From Rhipidocladum racemiflorum (lineage: Eukaryota; Streptophyta; Magnoliopsida; Poales; Poaceae): a stretch of 64,000 nt of DNA. The stretch is taken from contig CM070583.1 of assembly GCA_036346355.1 (NCBI GenBank), positions 8,990,001 to 9,054,000 of the forward strand. The letters run 5' to 3'. Both the position numbers and the translations under genes were made by a program. The notes under the pieces are model-generated. The model saw only the letters and a program-made list of their open reading frames with translations. It was not told the origin of the DNA and made no database searches. Of this stretch, positions 1 through 9,743 are shown piece after piece. How positions within the stretch are numbered: the first letter of the stretch is position 1; each line of letters starts with the position of its first letter.

Positions 1-129
1 CTCCTCTTCTTCCACCCCCAGAACGGCGAAATCGTGCTCCTCCCAGAACTCAGCTTCCTCCCAGCTGTAGAGCAGTCCGAAGCACCGCTGGCGAAAAAAT
101 GCCGCGTAGGGGCCAACGAACCTCCTCAT
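1..129 (-). CDS. Small unknown ORF running off the window edge
   Basis: An open minus-strand frame starts at an ATG at 127-129 and continues for 43 codons to the window edge without a stop. It begins MRRFVGPYAAFF and becomes rich in Trp and Glu (SWEEAEFWEEHDF), ending in a run of Glu. I do not recognise a family. It lies about 650 bp downstream of the antisense ORF on the same strand, so it could be another antisense ORF of the Tat element or a chance frame. The biased, acidic composition looks more protein-like than random. Confidence 0.35.
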   Translation of the reverse strand, partial: MRRFVGPYAAFFRQRCFGLLYSWEEAEFWEEHDFAVLGVEEEE

Positions 130-489
130 ATTGGACATGGAGGAAAGCTGGGAGGAAGAAGAGGAAGAAGACTCGAAGAAAGGGACGATTGCTCAAAAGC
201 GGTGACGTCCCACTTATAGGCCATACATGGCCCCGGAGTCGAGACGACACTAATTAAATACACAGAAGACGAAGTGACGCTACGACACCGCTAACCTCCT
301 CAAAAACACGAAGAAGATCAACACGTGACAGGCGCAGTTCCGACGTAATCTGAACAGAGCGAAGGAATATATCGCCGGACACGTGTCACGTGCGGTTCAA
401 ATTAATTTGGCCTTCCTACCAAGTTGGCCCAATTAAGCGGAAGGTGACCACATGAGCTTGGGGGTTGAACCACTCAGCCAAGGAGCTGC

Positions 490-690
490 AACGTGAATCC
501 TGACGCTCGAGGGCGAGGACATTTTAGACATCAGCCACTCAGAAAAGCGTGCCTGGGGCGAGAAGGTTATGAACTAAGTCCCGACGCTCGAGGGCTGAAC
601 CACTCGTCCAGAAGGGTAGCAAATGCTGTCCCGAGTGCTACTCAAAGTCCCGATGCTCAAGGGCCGAACCACTCAGCCAGGCGAGCAACA
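490..690. repeat. Degenerate short repeats in the Tat 3' region
   Basis: Three imperfect copies of a motif built on GACGCTCGAGGGC followed within a few bases by a form of AACCACTC occur at about 500, 580 and 650. Spacing is irregular. The surrounding 130-773 stretch holds no coding frame I would defend. It looks like an eroded counterpart of the tidy 95-bp array at 3850-4690. Confidence 0.5.
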
Positions 691-773
691 ACGCAATTCA
701 ACCCAACAAAGTGCAAATGAGACTAGTCATATGAGAACTTCGAGCGACACCTCAGAAAAGGATTACATCAAAC

Positions 774-3380
774 TCAGAATTCAAGGTTCTCTAGCAAGGA
801 CTGCGATGTACTGGAGACCTCTTCGAGCAGCGCGTTAGCCTTGTCTTCGTCACAAGCAAATCCCTCTTTAACAGCTTCAAGGTCAACTCTCAGATAGTGA
901 GACTTGACCACCGCCAACGCCTGGTTCGCACTCATGGTCGCGGACTCCTTGGCATAAGCCCTGATCCTGTCGGCTCCTCCCGAGAGAAGTGGAACGGTGT
1001 CGTCTCCCTGGCCTGGTTCGGCTCCTTCGATACGCAGAAGGTGCAAAACTGGCTCGCAGGCGACGCGCAGCTCGGTGCGGCTCCATTCGGCAGCAGTCAT
1101 CTTCTCTTTGCATTCTGCACCAAAGCCAAACTGCCATCGGAAAACACACCCGGCGCCAAGTACGTTCAATCCAAGTCAAAGAAGTTTACCCTCCAGCTCC
1201 CGCTGTGTCTTCTCCAAGCCAGCTCGAGTTTCGAGGTTAGAACTTTCTGAAGCTTCCAGTCGTGCCCTCAGCTCAGCGATAGTTGAATCGCGTTCTAAAA
1301 CACAAGGGTGCCGTCATTCTTCCCAATAGTCCAAGAAAGTGTCCAAACCGAACCCAGGGGAGAATCTTACCTTCAAGCATATGCTCAAATTTCGCCTTCT
1401 CCTCTCGGAGTGTCATGCACTGGGCCTCCAGCCCATGGACCTCTTTCCACCTCTCGTCGGCGATCTCGCTGATCTTGTCTTGATATTTTTGGTGCTCTTT
1501 GAGCTTGGGAAGCACCTTCCGAAAAAACTGTGACCTCTTCTCCGAGCGCTCCCCCATATCCTAGGGGACACGGCGAAGCCTCAGGTGGGGGTCAGCATTT
1601 CGTGATATTAACAAATCGAAGAAAGACAGAAGACTTACCCTGACGAGCTCGCTGCACCTGACGGTAAGCTCGTACAGCTCCGTCCGAGTCGCGACCTCCG
1701 CTTCCTCGTCCTCCTCCATCCCTTTCCAGTCGGAACCCCCCTCACACCACACGGTCCGGTTCGGGGGCTTCGGGAGAGGACCAAGCGGTGGTGGCTCTCG
1801 ACGGACCTCCTCCACGTCGGGAGGCAAAGCCGGGTCGAGACCACCGACCACCGGACCACTCGATGGCTCAGCGGTCGAGCCAGCAGCAGCAGGAGGCGGC
1901 GCCCCAGCTGCCGAAGGAGACGGCGACCTAGCTGACGAGGGGGAGGCCCCCCTTGGAGAAGCCAGCTTCGGGGACCCTTTTCCAGGAGACTCCCCAGCCG
2001 GTAAATCCATGGTGGGAGTCCTGGGTTGTCAAAAAAAAAACATCTCAGCACAGGTAAGAACAAAAAGGCAAGGATTACCTGAGAAAGTACCTCCTGGATT
2101 TCTTAAATTTCATCCCGGGCTTCATCCGGGTCCCAGCACCACTCGGAGGGGGGCCCGACCCGATACCAGTAGTCGGGGCTGCTCCTGAGCCAGAGGGCTG
2201 GGGCTCCGCCCCTAGCGGTCTGGGGACACCGGAAGTCGAAGGCCCGGTTGGCGACGGATCAGCAGCCACCTCCAACGATTGCCGGCACAGCTCATCGGCC
2301 GAAATGCCAGCCGCTCGCTTGGCCTGAACATTCCTCAGCCGGGAGAGGCCTACGACCGGAGCGTCAGAAAAGAAGGATTCACGTTCCTGAAGAGTGAACG
2401 ATTGTGCACCATCAGCATCACAAACCAAACAAGAACTATGGAACGACTTCTCGAGAGAAAGGGACACCCACAGGAGGAGGAGGGCTCGCCGCCGAAAACT
2501 TGTGGGGACAACCCGTGTTGGTAATCTCGGTGCCAGGAGCAAAGTAATCAACCACCCGCGCCGCCAACGCGTCCCTCGAAAGAGATGCGGTCGTCTCCCG
2601 AGTGGGATCCCGAGTCCCTCTATACTGGAACCCCAAATGGACCCGCTCCTTTAAGGGTTGCACTCGGCGCTTGACAAAACTAATCGCGATCCCGGGGCCA
2701 GTTAGCCCCTGGCTCTTCAGATCATCGATCAACGCCAGAAGCTCGGGGACTTGGTTTAATCCACCGCCATCTGGGGCATCGCCCCAGCACCGAGAGGCCT
2801 TAGGGGCACGGCCAGTGAAAGGGGCGAGGAAAGGGTCAACATTCGCACAGTAAAACCACTCCCGCCTCCAACCTTTGAGGGAAGTCTTGAGTGGATTGGC
2901 GAAGTAATGCTTCTTCAAGCCTTCTCGCAGCTGGAGTCCGGCACCCCCAATGACATTGGGCGCAGTCCGGTTCGGATGAGGCTTGAGCAAGAAGAGGGAA
3001 CGGAACAAATAAAAATGAGGACGGATCCCAAGATACGCCTCACAAAGTTGGGCGAAGAGAGCAATGTGAAGAATGGAGTTGGGATTCAAGTTGGTCAGTT
3101 CGATCTCGTAGAAGTGGAGGAGCCCCCGGAAAAAGGCGCTCCCGGGAACATTGAACCCCCGCCAAAAGAAGGACTCGAACACCACAATCTCATTCTCTAG
3201 AGGTGTGGGGTAAGGGTCACCTGTGGCGGGACGGGCGGAGATCAACTCCAGCTGAGGAAGAACGCCGTCAGCGACCAGCTCCTCCAAGCGGGACGTCGTG
3301 GTGATGGAGGTCTCCCACCCCGCGGTCGTCGGGCCAGCATTACCCTCCGACGACGATGAAGAGTCCGAAGAAGAAGACAT
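774..3380 (-). CDS. Antisense ORF of Tat element, Transposase_28-type ('putative gypsy type transposon') protein
   Basis: The first exon runs from ATG at 3380 to about 2513: a Ser/Glu-rich leader, then a globular domain with FFRGLLHFYEIEL, LNPNSILHIALF and GWRREWFYCANV, which I recognise as the plant Transposase_28 family (function unknown; no known catalytic site). A GT-AG intron fits 2387-2512. Later exons read in other frames: a Pro/Ala/Ser-rich linker (about 2386-2090 and 2010-1640), a coiled-coil segment with LREEKAKFEHMLEG (about 1557-1375), and a C-terminal helical part ending SLLENLEF at 774. Exon joins after the first intron are inferred from GT/AG positions. Element D carries a homologous multi-exon ORF in the same antisense relation. 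It could be a captured host gene or a regulatory protein of the element. Confidence 0.65.
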
Positions 3381-3849
3381 CTCGAAGAAGAAAGCCCAGC
3401 GGGAAGAACCGCCGCGAGTCTTGGGCGCGAAACCGGAAACCCTAGGTCGCCAAAATCGCCAAAGGAGATTTGAAGATTTCTAAGCCGTGCTGGGGGAGGG
3501 GCAAAGATGTCTTTACCCCAACAAGGTTTCTTCTCATTTATAAGAAATGAGTCTCAATTTTCGCCTTACGGTGGGAAGAAGCAAGGGCTTCCCTCGCAGT
3601 GCAGGCGGATCTAGGGCATGCCCCATGTTGGGCGAAAGGCGTGTTGCAAAGCAGCGACCAGGTGTCAAGTCTGGTTCGAAGTTTGGGATAAAGTCGCCCC
3701 ACGATGGGCACGAGCAGCCGCCGCCACGGAAGATTGGGGCTGGGCACTTTCCGAACATCCTCCAGCGGTACGCTCCATAATTTGGGGTCAATTGCTGGTC
3801 ACTGCTTCATAGCGTGATCATGTATCGTGGGAGGATTTTACCAACATGG
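3381..3849. other. Non-coding spacer between antisense ORF and tandem array
   Basis: Apart from the TATA-like box I see no convincing coding frame or repeat. This would be the 5' flank of the antisense gene and part of the Tat 3' untranslated region. Confidence 0.5.
3536..3542 (-). promoter_or_regulatory. TATA box candidate for the antisense ORF
   Basis: The minus strand reads TATAAAT about 155 bp upstream of the ATG at 3380, inside otherwise non-coding sequence. The equivalent ORF in element D also has a TATA-like box about 108 bp before its ATG. This suggests, but does not prove, that the antisense gene is transcribed from its own promoter. Confidence 0.45.
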
Positions 3850-4690
3850 TCTTGAGAATGAGCCCCATGAGGGTCTGAAGCAGTGCGCCGTAAGCGGGCA
3901 CAGGCATTACTCTGAATGGCCAAGGTATGCCCCATGAGGGTCAATTGAGCTCTGCAAGCCAATTGCCGCACACCGTAAACGGGTGCGGGTACCGCCCGGC
4001 CACGAGCCAAACAACTATGGTATGCCCCACGAGGGTCGATTGAGCTTCACAAGCCGATCGCCGCACACCGTGAGCGGGAGCGGATACCACTCGGCAACGA
4101 GCCAAACAACTGTGGTATTCCCCACGAGAGTCGATTGAGCTTCACAAGCCGATCGCCGCACACCGTAAGCGGGAGCGGATACCACTCGGCCACGAGCCAA
4201 ACAACTGTGGTATGCCCCACGAGGGTCGATTGAGCTTCACAAGCCGATCGCCGCACACCGTAAGCGGGAGCGGATACCACTCGGCCACGAGCCAAACAAC
4301 TGTGGTATGCCCCACGAGGGTCGATTGAGCTTCACAAGCCGATCGCCGCACACCGTAAGCGGGAGCGGATACCACTCGGCCACGAGCCAAACAACTGTGG
4401 TATGCCCCACGAGGGTCGATTGAGCTTCACAAGCCGATCGCCGCACACCGTAAGCGGGAGCGGACACCACTCGGCCACGAGACAAACAGCTGTGGTATGC
4501 CCCATGAGGGTTGATTGAGCTTCACAAGCCGATCGCCGCACACCGTAAGCGGGAGCGGATACCACTCGGCCACGAGCCAAACAACTATGGTATGCCCCAT
4601 GAGGGTCGATTGAGTTTCACGAGCCAACCACCGCGCACCGTAAATAGGTGCATGTACCACTCGACCCCGAGCCAACCGACCACGGCGGCC
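3850..4690. repeat. 95-bp tandem repeat array in the Tat 3' UTR
   Basis: Units anchored on TATGCCCCACGAGGGTCGAT recur at about 4020, 4115, 4210, 4305, 4400, 4495 and 4590, an exact 95-bp period. The units between about 4115 and 4590 are almost identical. More diverged units flank them (about 3850, 3926 and the last at 4590-4690). Each unit contains TTCACAAGCCGATCGCCGCA and GAGCGGATACCACTCGGC. Clean central units with decayed edges are typical of unequal crossing-over. Tandem repeats just before the 3' LTR are known in Tat-lineage elements and can seed satellites. Confidence 0.9.
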
Positions 4691-4770
4691 TAAATCAACA
4701 AGTCCTTTACGAACTCCTTTCCCATAAAATCTTTATGATAGGACAAGAGGAGGAAATCCGATCCTAAAGC

Positions 4771-4783
4771 ACTTGGGGGCTGC
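4771..4783 (+). other. Polypurine tract
   Basis: ACTTGGGGGCTGC lies immediately before the LTR start TGTGGAATG. This is the usual plus-strand priming site form in grass Tat elements. Element D has the equivalent GGGGGCTAC next to its LTR. Confidence 0.7.
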
Positions 4784-5474
4784 TGTGGAATGCCTGAGAT
4801 GGGGGCCCCGCAAGTAGAGCCTACACCCGACTGGGCCGAGGATGACGCAGTAGGCCAAGAGCCTAGAAGCGCCACAAGAAGCCCCTAGCATGGCCCAATT
4901 TCTTCCCCAAGGCAGCCGGCTGATCCCTCGACGAAGCTTCGTGCCACGACCAGACAACCCTGCCAAAAGCCAAGCCTGCGATCTGGCATGAGCAAAGCCT
5001 GCAGGCACCAGAACCTGGCAGAGTGGCAGGCGTGGGTCGGGAAAGGAACGACCACCCCTCTGGACGTAGTGGGGCTTAGCCGATAGAGAAAAATTACTTA
5101 GTCATGAAGCCACCATGTTCAGGGTCAGGTGGCGCCCATCTGTAATGTACCCCTCCCCTAGTGTATAAGGAGGAGGAAACAACCCTAAAAAAGGAGAGAG
5201 GGAGAAAAAAGGAGAGACCACTCCTAGATATCCAATAACATAGGACTAGGGTATTATCTCCTCCGCGAGAGCCCGAACCTGTCTAAAAAAGATTGCCCTC
5301 GCATCCTGTGTTACCATCTTGCTCTGATCTGGCACAAATCCCGTAGAATCACATATCTCATTGCCGGCGGAACTGATCGTCGACACCTACAATAACAGTT
5401 ATCAAGCAAGCATCCAAATGTCTCCATTTGAAGCACTGTATGGGAGGAAGTGCCGGCGGAACCAATCGTCGACA
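4784..5474 (+). repeat. LTR of the Tat element
   Basis: It begins TGTGGAATGCC right after the polypurine tract and ends GTCGACA two bases before a TGG-initiated PBS. A TATA-like GTATAAGGAGG lies at about 5163. Length is 691 bp including an 89-bp internal duplication/insertion near its 3' end (see 5386-5450), so the ancestral LTR was about 602 bp. No second LTR of this element is in the window. Confidence 0.7.
5386..5450 (+). other. Captured gypsy integrase fragment inside LTR
   Basis: Sixty-five bases translate in one frame as YNNSYQASIQMSPFEALYGR followed by KCR, a conserved stretch late in the integrase of chromovirus-type gypsy elements (compare YNNSYHSKDPAAPYEVLYGR in element E). The fragment is flanked by a 24-bp direct duplication of the LTR end (5362-5385 and 5451-5474, two mismatches). 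TGCCGG belongs both to the integrase codons and to the LTR repeat, suggesting a microhomology-guided template switch. Confidence 0.8.
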
Positions 5475-5476
5475 GT

Positions 5477-5494
5477 TGGCACGCCAGGTAGGGG
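5477..5494 (+). other. Primer binding site of Tat element
   Basis: TGGCACGCCAGGTAGGGG starts two bases after the LTR end with the obligatory TGG. Element D has TGGCGCGCCAGGTAGG in the same position, so this is the family's PBS with one change. I did not assign the tRNA. Confidence 0.7.
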
Positions 5495-5521
5495 TCTGTG
5501 TCAAGATCTCCGTCGAGCTTG

Positions 5522-7291
5522 ATGGCTGCGACGAGCGGAGTCTCCACAGTTTTCTCCCCGGGTCAGGTTCTCCGCTTCAGAAGCCTGACCTTCATCTCCA
5601 ACAGTCTCGGGAATCTCTCCCTCTACGAGGAGGCCGCGTTGCAGCACGGCGAGGTCTTCGGCGAGCCATCGTCATGACTTCCGCGCAGATCGGGATGTCC
5701 CCCTGTCTCTTGCTCTAAAACACTGAGTAGGGGGCTGAAGGCCCGGTCCTGCTAGGAAGTCGGGCTCACGGGCGCCGAGGCACGAACGGTGGGGGTTCTC
5801 ACCGCCAAACCTCTCGGCACCTCTGAACGCCTGGAACTATCCTCTCCAGGCTCGCCCAGCTCACTGACCGAGTCAGAAGAAAGCCTCGAGAGTTGCTGGA
5901 ACTTCCGTAGAGTCTGCACGATCGAGGGCTCGTGGACGGATTCGTAGCAACGCCTCGACACATCGGCCGCCGCCGACTTGGAAGGCGGCCGAAGAACAGA
6001 GCTCGACGCACGGGCGTGTGCCCTGCGAGACCACGCCCGCGGCGTCAATGAAGACATTTTGCAAGCCAAGATGGGGGACCAAGCGGTCTTCCATACACCA
6101 CAGCAGAATATCGTCGCCTCCAAGACACTCCTGGATACCTTGAGCCCTATGCTGGGGGCTGGTGATCCAGCCGCCCCGATCGTGGCCCAAGTAAAGGCCA
6201 TGGTGACGGCGGCAGCAATCCAGCAGGCTGAGACCGACCAGCCGGCAAAGGAGCGGTCACGCGCTCCGGCGAGGACCCAGACGGCCAGCAGTCGGCCAGG
6301 TCGGGAAGCCCACCACCAGGGACGTTATGTCCCTCCCTGCGGAAACGACTTGCGGCACAGCCTCAACTGCAACCTCCGTTCCGACCTCGACGCCAGGCGC
6401 CACGACCAAGAAAGGGAGGAGTGACACCGCCATGCCGACGAGTACGAACGTTATGGCATCCTTCCACGAGACCGCGAAATACGCCAGGCCCGATCCCCCC
6501 CCGCGTCGGTCACCGCCCGGGGGTTGTCGCGGGGTCATTGAGGGGGTTCGCGCGTTTACACCTCACCTACGCCGAGTGGTTTGGCCAGATGGGTTTAACC
6601 CCAAAGGCATCACTAGATTTGACGGTGAGAGGGATCCGGAGGCTTGGTTACAGGTATATGCTCTGGCAGTTAGGGCTGCCGGCGGGATCAAAAAGTAATG
6701 GCAAATTACTTACCGGTTACCCTCTCGCCCCTGGCCCAAGCTTGGCTCACTAGACTCCCAGCGAACTCTATAGATTCCTAGGGAGATCTGTGTGAGCAGT
6801 TTATTTCAAACTTCCAAGGCACTTATGAGCGCCCTGGCACCCCTGGGACCTGTATCAGCTGCACCAGAAGAAGAATGAGTCCCTGCGGGAGTTCGTCAGG
6901 CGCTTCATGCACAAGAAAAGCACTGTTCGGGATGTCACGGATGTGGTCGTGATAGCTGTCTCGGATGCCACCAACGTCAGTACGTGATCTGTTCGCCCTA
7001 GCGGACCGCTACGCTTTTGCCTCCGAGGCCTTGGCGGAACGACACGACGAGAAGAAGGATCACGCCGAGCCCCCAAGGCGCAAGGAGAAGCGCAAGGGTG
7101 AAGAGCTGGTGGCTATCGCTGAACGTGCCCGCCCACGTGCGCTCGGAGAGGATGGATATGACAAGGTGATGAACTCGCTTTGTCCCTTCCATCCGAAAGG
7201 AAGACATGCCACCAAGGACTGCTTCACCCTGAAGAGATTTGCCCGGGAGAGCAAGAAGCAGGCCGGGCCAGGTCCGATTGGGCCCCCATAG
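5522..7291 (+). pseudogene. gag: Tat gag (degenerate)
   Basis: A start at 5522 opens MAATSGVSTVFSPG and stops after 50 codons; this N-terminus is tentative. Recognisable gag sequence appears at about 6540-6690 (HLRRVVWPDGFNPKG, ERDPEAWLQVYAL), then in another frame at 6841-6950 (DLYQLHQKKNESLREFVRRF), then at 6965-7291 with a basic region and a zinc-knuckle relative CPFHPKGRHATKDC. This is the normal capsid-to-nucleocapsid order of a Tat gag, but the reading frame changes at least twice and stops intervene, so it is dead. Confidence 0.75.
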
Positions 7292-9303
7292 CGACCTCCT
7301 CCGGTGAAGAAGACTACCAGGAAGTCGACCTCGAGCTCAATTACATATTCGGGGGCTCGGCCGCGTACAAGTCCAAGCGAAAGCAAAAGCTTACCGCTCG
7401 GGACATCAACGCAATAGAGCCGGAAGACCCCCAGTATGTACGGTGGTCCGAGGTCGCGATAACTTATCATCGCACGGACCACCCGGATCGAGTCCCCTTC
7501 CTCGGTAGATATCCGCTTGTCTTGGCGCCGGTTGTTCGCGGCATCTAGCTCAAGAGGGTATTGATCGACGGCGGAAGTGGGCTTAATGTCCTCTTCGTGA
7601 AAACACTCGATGACATGGGGATTCCGCGGTCGGAGCTTAAACGCGGGTCATCGCCTTTTCACGGAGTGATACCCGGAACGTCGGCAACACCACTAGAACA
7701 AATCACTCTACCGGTCACATTCGGCACGAGAGACAACTACCGGATAGAGAGCCTTAGCTTCGAGGTGGCAGACTTCGCGACAGCATATCATGCCATCTTG
7801 GGGAGACCAGCGCTAGCCAAGTTCATGGCAGTGGCCCACTACGCGTACTTAACGATGAAAATTCCAGGCCCGAGTGGTATTATCACGCTGCGCGGTGATA
7901 TCAAGCAGTCTTTTTCTTGCGACAGGGAGAGCTGCGAGGTGGCCGAGTCGCTAGAGGCGCTAGCGGGTCAGGAGAGGATTCATCAAGAGGCGAATTCCGA
8001 CATGCCGGAAGGTAGCGTCCCTACCCGCAAGGCGCCGAACCCCGGAATCGGCCCCGAGGAAGGCACCAAGAGAATCATCCTCGACCCATCCGATCCAGCT
8101 CAAACGGCCTTGATTAGGACAGGGCTCGGAGATAAATAGGAGGACGCGCTCGTCACCTTTCTGCGGGTAAACAAAGACGTCTTTGCCTGGAAGCCGTCGG
8201 ACATGCCCGGAGTCCCCAGGGAGGTGATCGAGCACGCGCTGAACGTAAACGAATCAGCCAGGCCAGTCAAGCAAAGGTTGCGATGGTTCGCTTAAGACCG
8301 TCGAGAGGCCATCAGGGAGGAGATCACCAAACTATTAGCCGCAGGTTTTATCAAGGAGGTGTATCATCCCGACTGGTTGGCAAATCCTGTACTCATTCAA
8401 AAGAAGAATAAAAGTTGGCGCATGTGTGTTGATTACACCGACCTCAACAAGGCTTGCCCGAAAGATCCCTTTGGTCTGCCCCGCATCGATCAAGTGGTGG
8501 ACTCCACTGCTGGATCCCAACTACTCAGTTTTGTAGACGCCTACTCAGGCTATCACCAAATCCGGCTTCGAGAAGAGGATTGCGAGAAGACTTCGTTCAT
8601 CACTCCATTCAGAGCATATTGCTATGTCACGATGCCGTTTGGGCTGAAAAACGCTGGCGCGACTTACCAGCGCGCGATACAGCGGTGTTTTCACCATCAG
8701 CTCGGACACAATGTGGAGGCATATGTGGATGATGTAGTGGTTAAAATGCAGACCAAGGACAGTCTAACCTACGATCTGGCCGAGACGTTCGAAAGTCTGA
8801 GGGCGTTCCAGATGAGGTTGAACCCTGAGAAGTGCGTTTTCGCGGTTTCTTCTGGGAAACTACTCGGATTCATTGTCTCTTATCGCGGGATCGAGCCAAA
8901 TCCAGAAAAAATCGGGGCCATCATGAGGATGGCACCACCTACCAGCCAGAAAGACGTTCAAAAACTTACTGGCTGCATGGTAGCGCTTGGTAGGTTCATC
9001 TCCCGGTTGGGGGTTCGGGGGATGCCTTTCTTCAAGCTCCTCAAGAAACAGGACCGTTTTGAGTGGACAGCTGAGGCACAGCAAGCCTTCGAAGAGCTCA
9101 AGGTGTTCCTCTACACCCCTCCAGTCCTAGTCTCGCCGGTGCCAGGTGAACTTCTCTTGCTTTACATAGCGGCAACGACTCATGTAGTCAGTGCCGCGAT
9201 AGTCGTGGAGCGGGAGGAGTCAGGACACCGTTACGGTGTACAACACCCGGTCTACTTTGTCAGCGAAGTGCTGGGCGAATCCAAGACGCGATATCCTCAA
9301 GTT
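7180..9303 (+). pseudogene. pol: Tat pol: protease, RT and truncated RNase H
   Basis: One frame runs through the region, interrupted by stops at 7546 (TAG), 8137 (TAG) and 8293 (TAA). The aspartic protease shows VLIDGGSGLNVLF just after 7556. The RT spans about 8340-8990 with WRMCVDYTDLNKACPKDPF, FVDAYSGYHQI, the catalytic YVDD at 8722-8733 and LGFIVSYRGIE. RNase H starts at about 9060 (FEWTAEAQQAF) and is cut after SKTRYPQVQ at about 9303. Integrase is absent. The catalytic residues that remain are intact, so decay is by stops and truncation. Confidence 0.85.
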
Positions 9304-9743
9304 CAGGTGCGTAGCGTGCAAGCTGTGTGAACTTGTTCAGGTATTCGGCCACCGGCTGATTACCTTGCGTCAGTGCTCTGAACTCCTCCTTCTTGAGGTC
9401 CATAATTCCTTCTGGCACGTGATACTGATGAAATGCAGCTGTAAACTCCTCCCAAGTGATGTCCTGTGGGTTATCCCGCGTAGCGCAGAAGTTTTCCCAC
9501 CATTCAGCGGCTGTTCCTTCCAACTGATGAGAAGCGTAGAGCACTTTCTCATTTCCCATGCATTGAACAATGTGTAGCTTCCTCTCAATTGACCTTAACC
9601 ATTCATCGGACTCTAATGGATTAGCATTCCTGGAGAAAGTGGGGGGATGAGTCCTCATGAACTCTGACAGTCTTGTATTCTGGCGTTGCCCTTGATCGAC
9701 TTGATTAGCGGTAGCTTGAGAAGTGACGTGCTGCATCTGTTGC
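9304..9743 (-). repeat. Duplicated gag segment
   Basis: About 440 bp repeat the gag segment at 10520-10959 in the same orientation with a constant offset of 1216 bp and roughly 96% identity by eye. It joins protease sequence on its right (about 9743) and Tat RNase H on its left (about 9304). The ends fall on short matches (GCAACAG and TTCAGG), so this looks like filler copied in during break repair. Confidence 0.8.

Larger units (their letters stand above)
1..4783 (+). mobile_element. 3' internal part of a Tat-lineage Ty3/gypsy element (A1)
   Basis: This segment holds an antisense Transposase_28-type ORF, then a tandem array, then a purine-rich tract abutting an LTR at 4784. That is the known order downstream of pol in plant Tat/RIRE2-type elements, so the element reads on the plus strand and its gag-pol would lie left of the window. 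The same internal-to-LTR transition, mirrored, is seen in element D. No pol sequence is visible here. The lineage call rests on the antisense ORF and on the Tat-type pol after the LTR. Confidence 0.7.
4784..9303 (+). mobile_element. Tat-lineage Ty3/gypsy element A2 (LTR, gag, PR, RT, part of RNase H), truncated
   Basis: The order is LTR, PBS, gag, protease, reverse transcriptase, start of RNase H. The lineage follows from the RT (YVDDVVVK, NKACPKDPFGLPRID) and the protease motif IDGGSG. The copy breaks at about 9304 where sequence switches to antisense gag of a chromovirus. Because A1 ends at the same LTR with its PPT, the LTR at 4784-5474 is at once the 3' LTR of A1 and the 5' LTR of A2. RNase H end, integrase and the far LTR are missing. 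Confidence 0.8.

Noticed and set aside
4015..4675. Series of 82-codon frames in the 95-bp array
   Set aside because: Same peptide repeated by a tandem DNA repeat; no independent evidence of coding.
3850..4690. CRISPR-like look of regular repeats
   Set aside because: Units are contiguous 95-bp tandem copies with no unique spacers, in a plant retrotransposon 3' UTR.
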